A DNA stretch of 64,000 bases, taken from positions 35,923-99,922 of the forward strand of contig JAKAWG010000009.1 of the NCBI GenBank assembly GCA_021817045.1, read 5' to 3'. How positions within the stretch are numbered: the first letter of the stretch is position 1; the number at the start of each line of letters is the position of its first letter. The notes beneath the pieces were generated by a model. The model saw only the letters and a program-made list of their open reading frames with translations, was not told the DNA's origin and ran no database searches. Shown in pieces: positions 19,001 through 27,065 of the stretch. Origin of the DNA: Acidobacteriota bacterium. Lineage in GTDB: Bacteria > Acidobacteriota > Terriglobia > UBA7540. The position numbers were made by a program, and so were the translations under genes.

Positions 19001-19448
19001 GGTAGGGAACAGGCTCGAGCATTTCCTCAGCCAAGCGGAAGTAAGGGTCGAGCGCCTCGTACGGAACCCGGCGGATTTCCTTGGGCCAGCGGCCGTCGTG
19101 GAAAACTCCCGGCTCGGGTCGCATCGAGACGCCAGCGTTAATCAACGAAGTTCCGCCCAGGCCGCATCCGCGCAGGACACTTAGGTCGCTGTCCAGGTGA
19201 AAATCGTAAAGGCCCGTCTTGCAGCCGAGCGTGAAGCGTGGCGTGTCGAGTCGCATTTCAGATGCCGCCTCAGCCGGCGTTTGGGGATATTCGCCCGGCA
19301 GAATCTCGCGGCCTCGTTCGAGCACGCAGACCTTCTGCCCGGCCCGCGCCAGGCGCGAGGCGGCAATAGCCCCACCGTAGCCCGAGCCTACAACGACGAC
19401 GGTGTAATGATGACGAATCTTTTCGATAGGCAGCGAAAGGCGGTTCAT
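16050..19448 (-). CDS. GMC-type oxidoreductase (cholesterol oxidase-like) fused to an alpha/beta hydrolase
   Basis: 1132 residues. The N-terminal ~560 residues are a flavoprotein oxidoreductase: FAD motif VVVVGSGYGGAIAASRLA near residue 16, CGLGGTSLINAGVS, a cysteine cluster CTLCGDCVTGC, and the C-terminal HPLGGCAMADD and GVNPLLTISALAERA. A middle region of unclear fold follows. From about residue 800 an alpha/beta hydrolase begins (VILTHGVGVSS); its nucleophile elbow reads VHCFGS, placing Cys906 where serine is usual, with His1106 in RYGHADSI. AAGGAG precedes the ATG at 19446-19448; a longer in-frame start lacks one. Related fusions occur in other bacteria and act, as far as known, on sterol- or lipid-like compounds; the substrate here is unknown. 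No signal peptide is evident. Confidence 0.85.
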   Translation of the reverse strand: MNRLSLPIEKIRHHYTVVVVGSGYGGAIAASRLARAGQKVCVLERGREILPGEYPQTPAEAASEMRLDTPRFTLGCKTGLYDFHLDSDLSVLRGCGLGGTSLINAGVSMRPEPGVFHDGRWPKEIRRVPYEALDPYFRLAEEMLEPVPYPDGFPNLQKLEALERTAAGAGGEFFRPPIAVSFSQHVNRAGVTQNSCTLCGDCVTGCNYEAKNTLIMNYLPDACHHGAEIFTGALVRYLERINGRWIVHYEPLGAGREKFHAPTCAVSADLVILGAGSLGSTEILLRSKARDLALSERLGYGLTANGDVQAFAYNTERQVNGIGAGARPLEEIGPVGPCITGGIDTRNGKPTSERILIEEGAVPGAIATLLPEVLATAAAGSGRRDGRLAQMVKAKEREVESLALGPYRGAVRNTLTYLVMGHDDGQGRLLLENDRLHIQWPGLANQPVFQTIRERLERATRSLGGQCLTNVLTQALLHSQLITVHPLGGCAMADDPSRGVVNHKGQVFSGDGAYDNLYVMDGAAIPCPLGVNPLLTISALAERATTLAAADRGWIINRGPFSPPPLPPRRSEDRLGLSFTETMRGYFSTSVKDSYKRGFEVGRAEHSRLQFTLTIGTTDLDRALAEPEHPFTAMGTVEAAALSPESLTVTEGEFRLLEKGSESVDLRHMAYRMTMRAPDGRAFYLDGFKTVRNGPLTKLWPEMTTLYVTIYDGEHASSPLLGNGILHISAGDFLRQLTTIRVTGASSNRQHLDATARFGRFFAEKLWDIYGGVAAPPHYLRADAPPRKRRPLEAPAPEIHFFNTADGVELRLLRYRGGRKGPVILTHGVGVSSLIFRTDTVPVNLVEFLVARGFDVWALDYRASIELASSNLQSTADDVAAYDYPAAVETVRELTGARSVQMMVHCFGSVSFFMAMLSGLKGVRSAVSSQVATHLVTPPITGIKCGLYIPEVLDALGVDSLNAYVNDATGWPGRLYEAAMRIYPIPAKQLCSNPVCHRITFMYSEVFEHQELSATTHDALHEMFGLTNISAFEHLSRMVRTGHIVTAKGEEVYLPHLERLAIPIAFIHGAQNRCFTPRSTEITYELLGERNGRQLYARHVIPRYGHADSILGKNASADVYPHIARHLEDTND

Positions 19449-19889
19449 GCGGTGGTGGCTCCTTAGACACGAATCTGCTTTATTTCTAAGGGTGAGCGGT
19501 GCGAGGGTTGCCACCCAGCGAGGGTTGTACTATGGTTCTAGGCTAGCACATCCGGCCCCCAAGTGCAAGAACTTTCGGAGGCGGGGAAGGATTAGGGGCA
19601 TAGTTTCAAGGTGCGTCAGGGATCTTCCGTCAGCCCGGGCGTAGGGCCCAGTCAGGGCGACGTGCTTGCAGTACCGAGCCCGATTCGGACCACTGGACGT
19701 TGTTGAGAGTAAGTTGGAAAGGTTGCGGCAGGAACTCGACGCCAGATAAACTATTTCGCGGTGTTCCGTCACCGGACGACACTGGCGGTTGCGCACAAGA
19801 AAAACGAGGATGAACGGCTTTTGCGGTGGGTTTGGAGTTAGAAGACACCCCCCTAATGGGCAACCTCTGTGATCGCGCGCGTTTGTGAT
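19449..19889. other. Gene-free stretch with possible residue of a decayed enolase-family gene
   Basis: No intact gene. The minus-strand frame that carries the enolase-family fragment continues to about 19630 without a stop but loses all resemblance to the family after EDPV near 19894, so this part is probably unrelated sequence joined by a deletion. Confidence 0.5.
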
Positions 19890-20548
19890 GGGAAACGGGA
19901 TCTTCATACCAGGCAGGCGAGATATCCTCCAGCCGCTTACCAATGCGAATTGCCGTGGAAACGTCAACCCGCGCATGAGCCTCGTTCGCCAGATCGATAT
20001 TTGGTCCCACTGACTCCCGAATAGCTGTCACGATATCCAAGGAAAGGTCTTCTTCTCGGCGACCTATTTTTCGCCAGCCTGTCCCAAACGGATGAGATTT
20101 CATTGCCGTGCCTCCAATTCGGACGACCTCATTCGCCTTTTTGAGCAAAATCCTCAGGCCGACGCGGGCAGCGTTACCAACCGTTTGCGTAGGCGCGCAC
20201 GCGGTCGGGGCAGAGACCTCCCAGAAGGTTATAAACTGACTGTCCGAGTGCTTTGCCCACGATGTCCCAGCAGGCAATCTCGATGGCGGAAACAGCGCAG
20301 AGTTTGATCTGAGTGCCGTCAGCAAAGACGTCGCGTGAGAGCCGCCCTACAATCGTCTCCACATGAAACGGCTCAAGACCGACTGCAGAGGGTTTGAACT
20401 CGTGAACGGCCGCTTCAACTGTCCGCGAAAGATGTCCGAGAGGACCGTCGCCGATGCCATGTATCCCGTCATCCGTTTCGACGCGAACGCATAACCAATT
20501 CTTCCATGGATTTCCAACCAGGTACGTCTTGACTTCAGTGATTTTCAC
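19890..20548 (-). pseudogene. Decayed enolase-superfamily (mandelate racemase/sugar-acid dehydratase type) gene
   Basis: The first 124 codons (from ATG at 20548) give an intact N-terminal capping domain: MKITEVKTYLVGNPWKNWLC, DDGIHGIGDGPLG, AIEIACWDIVGKALGQ, ending RVRAYANGW. A frameshift near 20175 moves the match into another frame, which continues with GGTAMKSHPFGTGWRKIGRR, the ligand-region remnant DLANEAHAR and AWYEDPV. The match stops there, so most of the C-terminal barrel is lost. Such enzymes dehydrate or isomerise sugar acids such as galactarate. With frameshift and truncation it cannot be functional. Confidence 0.85.
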
Positions 20549-20995
20549 GAAGCGTTCTGCTGTGTTCGCTCAAGGTAAGCACATGATCGCAGACTGAATG
20601 GTGGATCGTTGAAACGCTAAGAGTGGTAACATGACAACCGAGCCCCTGGCCAATAGAGTTCGGAACGCATGCCGCATCGAATAAATGAATACTCTACACA
20701 TTATAATACCCCTCCCGGGGCGGATCATTTCTAGCTTCCCGGAACGACACACCGAACGGCTGGGTGCCTCTGCTCGTTGAATTTCAGTGGAAAGCTGACG
20801 GTCAATCCCGTATATACTGGGTTACACGCAGCGGGATACTGATCGCTCGTGCCATCAGTGAATGGCGAATTGGCCCTCTCAGCCAGGTTTTTTACGGTGC
20901 GGTTCCTGTACTCGTCCATTGTTGACCCTCGGCGCAAAGCCGGCGGACCAAGTGGATCGCTGAGTGAAGTTGTCCTCGATAAGGAGGAGAGTGAA
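20549..20995. other. Region between the enolase pseudogene and the IclR gene
   Basis: No gene supported. It should contain the divergent promoters of the two flanking genes. A TATAAT is present near 20700 on the plus strand but lacks a matching -35. No IclR operator could be assigned with confidence. Confidence 0.4.
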
Positions 20996-21868
20996 ATGGC
21001 AAAAGAGCGAAAAGTTTTCAGGACGAGCCGAGACAAGAATTTCGTTGCCGTCACGCAAAAACTCTTCTCCATTCTGGAAGCTTTAAGCCAGCAACCCAAG
21101 TCAGGAGTGCGGCTTGACGAAATAACCCGAGTTACGGGAATGGCGAAGACCACTGTCTTCAGGCTCCTGTACTCGATGGCAAAACTGGGCTACGTCGATC
21201 AAGACACTGTCACAAGCCTTTACTCTCTGTCCGGAAGATTTTTCGAGCTGGGCACTAATGCCTTGCCATACCAACGCCTGACTATGATCGCAAAGCCGTT
21301 GATGCAAACGCTGCTCTTAACCTTCGGCGAGTCGGTTAACCTGGCGGTGCCGCTGAACGGACTGGCCATTTATATCATGGTGCTGGAAAGTCCCAAGGCA
21401 CATCGAGTGGCCGCGACCGTCGGAGAGTGTTCATACTTTCACTCCACCTCGGTGGGAAAGTCAATTGCTGCCCACTTGTCCGCGGAAGAAAGGGAAGAAG
21501 CCATCCTCCGTCACGGAATGCCGCCGATGACGCCGAATACGATCACCTCGGGTTCCGCTTTCGAAGAAGAACTGGAGAGAGTGCGACGGGATGGTTTCGC
21601 TGTCGATAACGAAGAGAATGCGCTCGGGATTATATGTGTTGGGGCGCCGATTTTCGCCAGCAAGGGCACGCCGATTGCCGCGCTCAGTATTTCAGGTCCG
21701 AACGTCCGCATTTCAGAGAACCTTCCGGCTATCAAAAAGGCGGTTAGGGAGACAGCGCAGAAAATCTCCATGTTTCTGGGCTACAAGTGCAGCCTGGAGC
21801 GCGTTCCCTCCAATGCTGAGGATTTGCGTGCCGCGCCCGTCTCACCGTCACAACACGTTTCTTCATAG
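20996..21868 (+). CDS. IclR-family transcriptional regulator
   Basis: 290 residues. An N-terminal winged helix-turn-helix (about residues 18-75: LFSILEALSQQPKSGVRLDE, ITRVTGMAKTTVFRLLYSM, LGYVDQD) is followed by the IclR effector-binding domain (SVNLAVPLNGLAIYIMVLES, TSVGKSIAAHLS, DNEENALGIICVGAPIF, AALSISGP). AAGGAGGAG lies 7 bases before the ATG at 20996; longer in-frame starts are not supported. Regulators of this kind commonly control sugar-acid or aromatic catabolism. Its probable targets on both sides are now pseudogenes, so it may be an orphan. Confidence 0.92.
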   Translation: MAKERKVFRTSRDKNFVAVTQKLFSILEALSQQPKSGVRLDEITRVTGMAKTTVFRLLYSMAKLGYVDQDTVTSLYSLSGRFFELGTNALPYQRLTMIAKPLMQTLLLTFGESVNLAVPLNGLAIYIMVLESPKAHRVAATVGECSYFHSTSVGKSIAAHLSAEEREEAILRHGMPPMTPNTITSGSAFEEELERVRRDGFAVDNEENALGIICVGAPIFASKGTPIAALSISGPNVRISENLPAIKKAVRETAQKISMFLGYKCSLERVPSNAEDLRAAPVSPSQHVSS

Positions 21869-21894
21869 TCCCTTCGGCGCAGTTTCTTGAAGAC

Positions 21895-22312
21895 TTTGGC
21901 CACGTACGCTCCCGTAAGATTGGCTCCAATTCCGTAACGTATGATTCCGCTTTGCACGGCGTCGTACGGATCAACAGATTCCCTCGGCAGGATGCTGCAG
22001 ATCGCTGACAGCATTCCCTGCGCGCCCAGAACAAATGAGGGATACAGGAGGTCGTCAAGTGCGCTCAAAGTCGGAATCAGCTTGCCGAACCGATAAACCA
22101 TTTCGACAAACTGCTGCAGATTTGGTGCCGCTCTGCTTTACCGCCGCAATCGCGCCTGCCTTTATCAAGGCATCGACTCCATCGGAACTCACTTGACCGC
22201 AAGGGAGAGCGTTGTAGTTGTAAAGGATAATCTCAAGGCCCGTTACCTCGCGAATCTTAGAAATAGAATATATTCCGCCATGAGGGATCGTCTCTGGAAC
22301 GCCACGAGGCAG
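21895..22312 (-). pseudogene. Decayed DapA-family (dihydrodipicolinate synthase/aldolase-like) gene fragment
   Basis: Reading from about 22312 downward gives GVPETIPHGGIYSISKIREV, GLEIILYNYNALPCGQV, then AGAIAAVKQSGT, whose lysine matches the Schiff-base lysine. A frameshift near 22130 then moves the match to a second frame: FVEMVYRFGKLIPTLSALDD, LYPSFVLGAQGMLSAICSIL, PRESVDPYDAV. The N-terminal half, including the pyruvate-binding loop, is missing. Members of this family act as lyases or dehydratases on lysine precursors or 2-keto-3-deoxy sugar acids. It pairs logically with the decayed enolase-family gene on the other side of iclR. Confidence 0.8.
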
Positions 22313-22466
22313 GCAATTGTTGTCGCGAGTGCTACTCAGCCAGCGGCAGTTCCTTGAGGCGGCCTCAGCAAGTTGGCTATTTGCTACTTTTGCGTTCCTT
22401 TTTCCACAGAGTGGAAAAGAGACGGCGTGCGCAGCGGGCTTGCCCTTCTAGATGGGGTGGGCTAGC

Positions 22467-23303
22467 ATGAGGCCCATGGACGCAAAGTTCGTCCGCGTGC
22501 CCGCCGTAGCGGGGCGTTTTTACCCTTCTAATCCTGACGAGTTGGCTCGGACCGTGGACGAGTATCTCGCCCCGGAGCCGAAAGCGGAGGAACTATTCGC
22601 GGGCGCGAAGGCCTGCCTAGTTCCTCATGCGGGCTATATGTATTCGGGCCATGTGGCCGGCGCCGTTTACCGATTGCTGCCAGCCGCTTGTGCTTTCGTG
22701 ATCCTTTGTCCCAATCACTTCGGTCGAGGCGAGCGGCTTGCGATCATGACGCGCGGAGCGTGGCGGACGCCGCTTGGCGATGTTTCCATCGACGAAGCTC
22801 TTGCCGCCAGCATTCAGCGCCGCTGCGATTTCCTTGTCGAGGACGCAGGGGCGCACCGCGAGGAGCATTCACTTGAAGTGCAACTCCCCTTCTTGCAGCG
22901 AAAGATGGAAAAGTTTCGCTTTGTGCCTATAGCGCTAGGAGCGGCGGATTACGGCGTCCTCGATGCGCTCGGACACGCTGTGGCCGGCGCACTCCGGGAA
23001 TTTGGCAAGCTGGCGGTGGTGGTCGCTTCGAGCGATATGAACCACTACGAGCCGGATGGCATCACGCGCCAGAAGGACCGGAAGGCGGTTGACAAAGTTC
23101 TCGCTTTGGACCCGAAGGGCCTCTACGAGGTCATCTTTCGTGAGCGAATCTCGATGTGCGGTTTCGCTCCCGCCGTCGTGACGTTAACCGCCATCAAGGC
23201 GTTGGAAGCCAGGGAAGCGAAACTCGTCAAGTACGCGACCTCGGCGGACGCGGGAGGCGACCGGCGCTCCGTTGTGGGTTACGCCGGCGTCGTGATTCGC
23301 TAA
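22467..23303 (+). CDS. MEMO-like protein (AmmeMemoRadiSam system protein B)
   Basis: 278 residues of the MEMO family: RVPAVAGRFYPSNPDELART near the N-terminus, LVPHAGYMYSGHVAGAVY, VVVASSDMNHYEPDG and CGFAPAVVTLTAIKALEA. The fold resembles extradiol dioxygenases, with histidines from PHAGY, REEHSLEVQLPFL and DMNHY as candidate metal ligands. In many bacteria it is encoded with an AMMECR1 protein and a radical SAM enzyme; neither is in this window. Starts at 22452, 22467 and 22476 are all possible; 22467 has the best upstream G-rich spacing. The molecular reaction is not established. Confidence 0.9.
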   Translation: MRPMDAKFVRVPAVAGRFYPSNPDELARTVDEYLAPEPKAEELFAGAKACLVPHAGYMYSGHVAGAVYRLLPAACAFVILCPNHFGRGERLAIMTRGAWRTPLGDVSIDEALAASIQRRCDFLVEDAGAHREEHSLEVQLPFLQRKMEKFRFVPIALGAADYGVLDALGHAVAGALREFGKLAVVVASSDMNHYEPDGITRQKDRKAVDKVLALDPKGLYEVIFRERISMCGFAPAVVTLTAIKALEAREAKLVKYATSADAGGDRRSVVGYAGVVIR

Positions 23304-23518
23304 GCGCAGCAGGTCGGAAAAAGATTTGACTACCGTGCGCGGGACCGCTCATTTTCTCACGGCCAGTCAGTTTCGAGGCGGCATGGACTATCAGTTCTGT
23401 CCTGACGGGATCGAACCGCGAATACCTCCGCTTCGCACCGGGTGGCGCGGGGTGTATACTTATTGGAAGGCGAATTGCTCGAATCGAGCTGAAAGGCGTG
23501 GGTCTTCCCAAATCCGTC

Positions 23519-25072
23519 ATGGTTAATGTGCGCCGTTACTGGGCTGCGGTCGCAATCGCGGCGACTCTAGGAATTGGCATTTTAATCGGGACAATTGTCT
23601 CTCACGGTGTCCGCGCGGCCCGGGGCGGCGGCGCCGCGCCTGGGGCGGAGCCACTTGCTATTGAATCACCTGCCAGACTGTCTGAAACCTTTGCCGCGAT
23701 TGCAGATAAGGTCAGCCCGGCGGTCGTGAATATCAACACGGAATCTACCATTCGCTTTGCAGAGAACGGCCCAAAGGGCGAGCCCTACAGCCAATTCTTC
23801 AACCATTTCTTTCACTTCGGGCCAGGCGACCTTCCGCACGATCTACGCCAGCAGAGCCTTGGCTCGGGAGTGATCTTAGACTCACACGGATACATTTTGA
23901 CCAACTATCATGTCGTCATGCAGGATGACGGCCAGCCCGTCGATCTGATCCGCGTCTATCTGCAGAACGCGGACGACAGCAACCATGGCTACACGGCTAG
24001 AATCATTGGCGAGGACAAATGGACGGACTTGGCCGTTATTAAGATTGATGCGGGGAGGCCTTTGCCAACGGCGCAACTCGGTGACTCGAACAGCATGAAA
24101 GTGGGGGATTGGGTGCTGGCGATTGGCAGCCCCTTCGGCTTAAACGCCACGGTTACGGCGGGCATTATCAGCGCGAAAGGCCGGCAACTCCCAGGCGACA
24201 CCATTGATGAAGAGTTCAAGCGCTTTCTTCAAACCGACGCGGCCATTAACCCGGGCAACAGCGGAGGGCCGTTGGTGAACCTAGCCGGCCAGGTGATCGG
24301 CATCAACACGGCCATCGCCACGACGCGCGGCACCTATGACGGCGTAGGATTTGCCATTCCCTCACGCATCGTGCGGCGGATTTACAATTCGATCATCACC
24401 ACTGGCAGGGTCCGGCGCGGCGCGATCGGCGTTTCGTTCATTACTCAGCAGAGTAGGGCTCTTTTGCACAGCTTCGGAGCGGATCACGGAGTGGTCGTGC
24501 AAAGCGTCCAGCCCGGCAGCCCGGCCGAGCGCGCGGGCATTCAGCGCGGGGATGTGATCACCGCCGTCGATTCCAGAGTCGTGGATAGCGGCGACAGCCT
24601 GCTGAACGTCGTGTCAAACACTAAACCGGGCTCTCGGGTTCGCGTCGATTTGCTTCGCAACGGGAAGCCGATGACGCGCAGTGTCGTCGTAGCCGATTGG
24701 AGCAAGATCGTCGGTGTGACTTCACCTTCCCTCGCGCCGCCGGCCGCTCCGCCGAAGCCACAGCCCGTTTCTCTGGGCGTCACCGTCAAGGATCTTAGTC
24801 CAGACGAAGCGAAGGCGGTCGCCGGACAATTGCAACTCTCTTCTCCGGCGGGCGTCATGGTGACGGACGTCAAGCCCGGCAGCTTTGCGGATAATCTCGA
24901 GGTCGAACAACACGATGTGATTTTAAGCATTAACCGCGTACCTGTCCGCTCCTCCAGCGACTTTTACCGCCTTCAGTCGCAGTTGAAGCCGGGCGAGGAC
25001 GTGCTGCTCTTGCTCGCGCGTCGGACCGGAACAAGTTACACAACTCTTTACCTTGCCGACTGGTTCAAGTAA
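23519..25072 (+). CDS. HtrA/DegP-family periplasmic serine protease with two PDZ domains
   Basis: 517 residues. A single N-terminal transmembrane anchor (AAVAIAATLGIGILIGTIV, about residues 8-27) places the enzyme in the periplasm. The trypsin-like domain has the full triad: His131 (NYHVV), Asp170 (TDLAVIKID) and Ser248 (NPGNSGGPL). PDZ 1 runs from about RGAIGVSFI to VVVADWSK and PDZ 2 from SLGVTVKDL to the C-terminus. It degrades or refolds misfolded envelope proteins. GTG at 23498 is an in-frame alternative start; neither has a clear ribosome site. Confidence 0.94.
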   Translation: MVNVRRYWAAVAIAATLGIGILIGTIVSHGVRAARGGGAAPGAEPLAIESPARLSETFAAIADKVSPAVVNINTESTIRFAENGPKGEPYSQFFNHFFHFGPGDLPHDLRQQSLGSGVILDSHGYILTNYHVVMQDDGQPVDLIRVYLQNADDSNHGYTARIIGEDKWTDLAVIKIDAGRPLPTAQLGDSNSMKVGDWVLAIGSPFGLNATVTAGIISAKGRQLPGDTIDEEFKRFLQTDAAINPGNSGGPLVNLAGQVIGINTAIATTRGTYDGVGFAIPSRIVRRIYNSIITTGRVRRGAIGVSFITQQSRALLHSFGADHGVVVQSVQPGSPAERAGIQRGDVITAVDSRVVDSGDSLLNVVSNTKPGSRVRVDLLRNGKPMTRSVVVADWSKIVGVTSPSLAPPAAPPKPQPVSLGVTVKDLSPDEAKAVAGQLQLSSPAGVMVTDVKPGSFADNLEVEQHDVILSINRVPVRSSSDFYRLQSQLKPGEDVLLLLARRTGTSYTTLYLADWFK

Positions 25073-25236
25073 AATCCCTTCGGCGGGTGCAACAAGGACA
25101 CCTGAGCCTTGGGCCGGATAGTTAGGAGCGGGGTGGCGAGTTTAGATTATCAGGTGGCGACCAGTGGAGATGATAAAACGCTCAAGTCGCGGTTGCGAAC
25201 GGCCGATTATACCGAACAGGAGGAAGAATCCCTAAC

Positions 25237-25791
25237 ATGTCTTACACAGCTTACGGAAAGCTCGCCATGTTGGGGTTGCTGCTCTGTTTGATTGTCCCAG
25301 CGCGCGCGAGTGCTGCGGATAGAAAGGTCCATCATCCGGTGCGGCGGACAGTTCACCGGCGACACAACTTGATCCGTCGGCATCGTGCGTTCGTGCGTCA
25401 CCACCCGATGTATCGAGCCAAGTCGCGAAGGTCTTCAATCCGACGAACTATTCGCCGGCGAGTCTGGCACCGTCCGCGCGGCTGGCACATGCCGGCCTTG
25501 CACATCGCTCCGAAGCGTGCCGAGCAAATCCAGGAAGCTCTCATTCGGGCCGGCGAGCTGCACGAACAGCCAACCGGAGTGTGGGACGCACAAACGCGAA
25601 ACGCCATGAAGCTGTATCAGCAAGCGAACGGCTTCGACCAGACCGGGCTCCCCGACGCGAAGTCGCTCATGAAGATGGGTCTCGGTCCACACCCGCTTCC
25701 TGCTGAACTGGATTCGGTGGCTCAAGCTCAGAACGGATTCGCTTCCGCAGGCTCCCAGCCTGATCCCTCCGGCCTGCCCCCGGACAATTAG
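25237..25791 (+). CDS. Secreted basic protein with a peptidoglycan-binding-like domain
   Basis: 184 residues. Residues 1-27 form a signal peptide (LAMLGLLLCLIVPARASA, cleavage near ASA-AD). Residues about 30-90 are extremely rich in arginine and histidine (VRRTVHRRHNLIRRHRAFV, SIRRTIRRRVWHRPRGWH). Residues about 98-150 resemble a PG_binding_1 domain: AEQIQEALIRAGELHEQPTG, WDAQTRNAMKLYQQANG, GLPDAKSLMKMGLG. The tail is low-complexity Pro/Ser/Gly. AGGAGGAAG lies about 11 bases before the ATG. The protein is probably held in the periplasm on murein, with the basic part touching anionic polymers. Specific function unknown. Confidence 0.82.
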   Translation: MSYTAYGKLAMLGLLLCLIVPARASAADRKVHHPVRRTVHRRHNLIRRHRAFVRHHPMYRAKSRRSSIRRTIRRRVWHRPRGWHMPALHIAPKRAEQIQEALIRAGELHEQPTGVWDAQTRNAMKLYQQANGFDQTGLPDAKSLMKMGLGPHPLPAELDSVAQAQNGFASAGSQPDPSGLPPDN

Positions 25792-25881
25792 CAAGGAGCT
25801 GCCCTCACGTCAGTTTGGTGGAGAGACGGTACTGGGCTGCCGCCAAAAGCCGATTGTTTCCTGCGCTCAAAAGACGTCACT

Positions 25882-25907
25882 CCGAGTCCGTCGCAAGACG
25901 GACTCGG
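25882..25907. terminator. Perfect 11-bp stem with GCAA loop
   Basis: CCGAGTCCGTC at 25882-25892 pairs perfectly with GACGGACTCGG at 25897-25907 around a GCAA tetraloop. It lies between the secreted basic protein gene and mrp. There is no following T run, so it may be an attenuated terminator or an RNA-stabilising hairpin. Confidence 0.5.
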
Positions 25908-25997
25908 AATCTGCTGTCCCGCGGTGTCTGACCCGTTGTCGTGCTTGGTGTAAACTGAACGATAAGGGCTGCACGGCGCGATCCGTGCAAGGAGACG

Positions 25998-27065
25998 ATG
26001 GCAACGCGCTTTCATCCCCAAGATATTCTCAGGGCTCTCAGTTCCGTCCGGGAACCGGGTCGAGACAGTGATATTGTCTCGCGCGGCTTAGTGAAGAACG
26101 TCGAGGTGGGGGAAGGTCGTGTATCGTTGGTCTTGCTTGCCGAAGACCCTGGCGCTCCCGCCGCTGCACGCCTGGCGCAGGAAGCGAAGAAGGCTATTGA
26201 GGCGCTGGGCGTCGAGGACGTTCGAGTTCAGCTTGTTCCTGGACCCACCCCGCGTGCGGATCGCCAGTCCGGTTTGCTTCCTGAAGTTAAGAGCACCGTC
26301 GCCGTGGCAAGCGGCAAAGGAGGAGTCGGGAAATCGACGGTTGCTGTAAACCTGGCGGTTGCGCTCGAGCGGTCCGGAGCCGCGGTCGGCCTGCTTGACA
26401 CCGATGTTTATGGTCCGAGCGTCCCGCACCTGATGGGAAGCCGGTCGGGCCCATCGGTGGTTGAGGGGCAAATCGAGCCCCCTGTCCAATACGGCATCAA
26501 GATCATGTCCACGGCGTATTTCTTGCCCGTGGAAGAAGCTGTCATCTGGCGCGGTCCGATGCTGCACAAGGCCATCCACCAGTTTTTGGGCGACGTGAGG
26601 TGGGGCAGGCTCGACTACTTGGTGATTGATTTACCTCCCGGCACGGGCGACGTTCAGTTGAGCCTCGCGCAGACGATACCGCTGACTGGCGCTGTGATCG
26701 TTTCAACGCCGCAGGATATGGCGCTCGAAGTAGCGTCGAAGGCTATCGCGATGTTTCGCAAATTGAATGTCCCTATTCTCGGCCTGATCGAGAACATGAG
26801 CTATTACCTTTGCCCTCACTGCGGGAAGCGCGATGACATTTTTGGGCACGGCGGAGCGCGCGCGGCGGCACAGTCGATGCAGTTTCCTTTTCTGGGCGAG
26901 ATTCCACTCGACGTACACATCCGAACTTCGAGCGACGCCGGCCAGCCGGCGTCGCTCGAAGATTCCACACCGTATGCCCAAGCGTTCCGCGCTATCGCGG
27001 CGGCGCTCGTCGCGCAAGTCGAGCGAGCCCGTCAGGAAACTGTGGGAAACATTCGGATCGAATGA
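25998..27065 (+). CDS. mrp: Mrp/ApbC-type P-loop ATPase, iron-sulfur cluster carrier
   Basis: 355 residues. An N-terminal MIP18-like (DUF59) domain covers about residues 1-85. The deviant Walker A GKGGVGKST is at 106-114, followed by LLDTDVYGPSVPHLMG, the switch region LVIDLPPGTGDVQLS, and ENMSYYLCPHCGKRDDIFG, whose CxxC binds a bridging cluster at the dimer interface. The family delivers Fe-S clusters to apoproteins in the cytoplasm. AAGGAG precedes the ATG. The stop overlaps the DUF971 start, so the two are made together. Confidence 0.95.
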   Translation: MATRFHPQDILRALSSVREPGRDSDIVSRGLVKNVEVGEGRVSLVLLAEDPGAPAAARLAQEAKKAIEALGVEDVRVQLVPGPTPRADRQSGLLPEVKSTVAVASGKGGVGKSTVAVNLAVALERSGAAVGLLDTDVYGPSVPHLMGSRSGPSVVEGQIEPPVQYGIKIMSTAYFLPVEEAVIWRGPMLHKAIHQFLGDVRWGRLDYLVIDLPPGTGDVQLSLAQTIPLTGAVIVSTPQDMALEVASKAIAMFRKLNVPILGLIENMSYYLCPHCGKRDDIFGHGGARAAAQSMQFPFLGEIPLDVHIRTSSDAGQPASLEDSTPYAQAFRAIAAALVAQVERARQETVGNIRIE

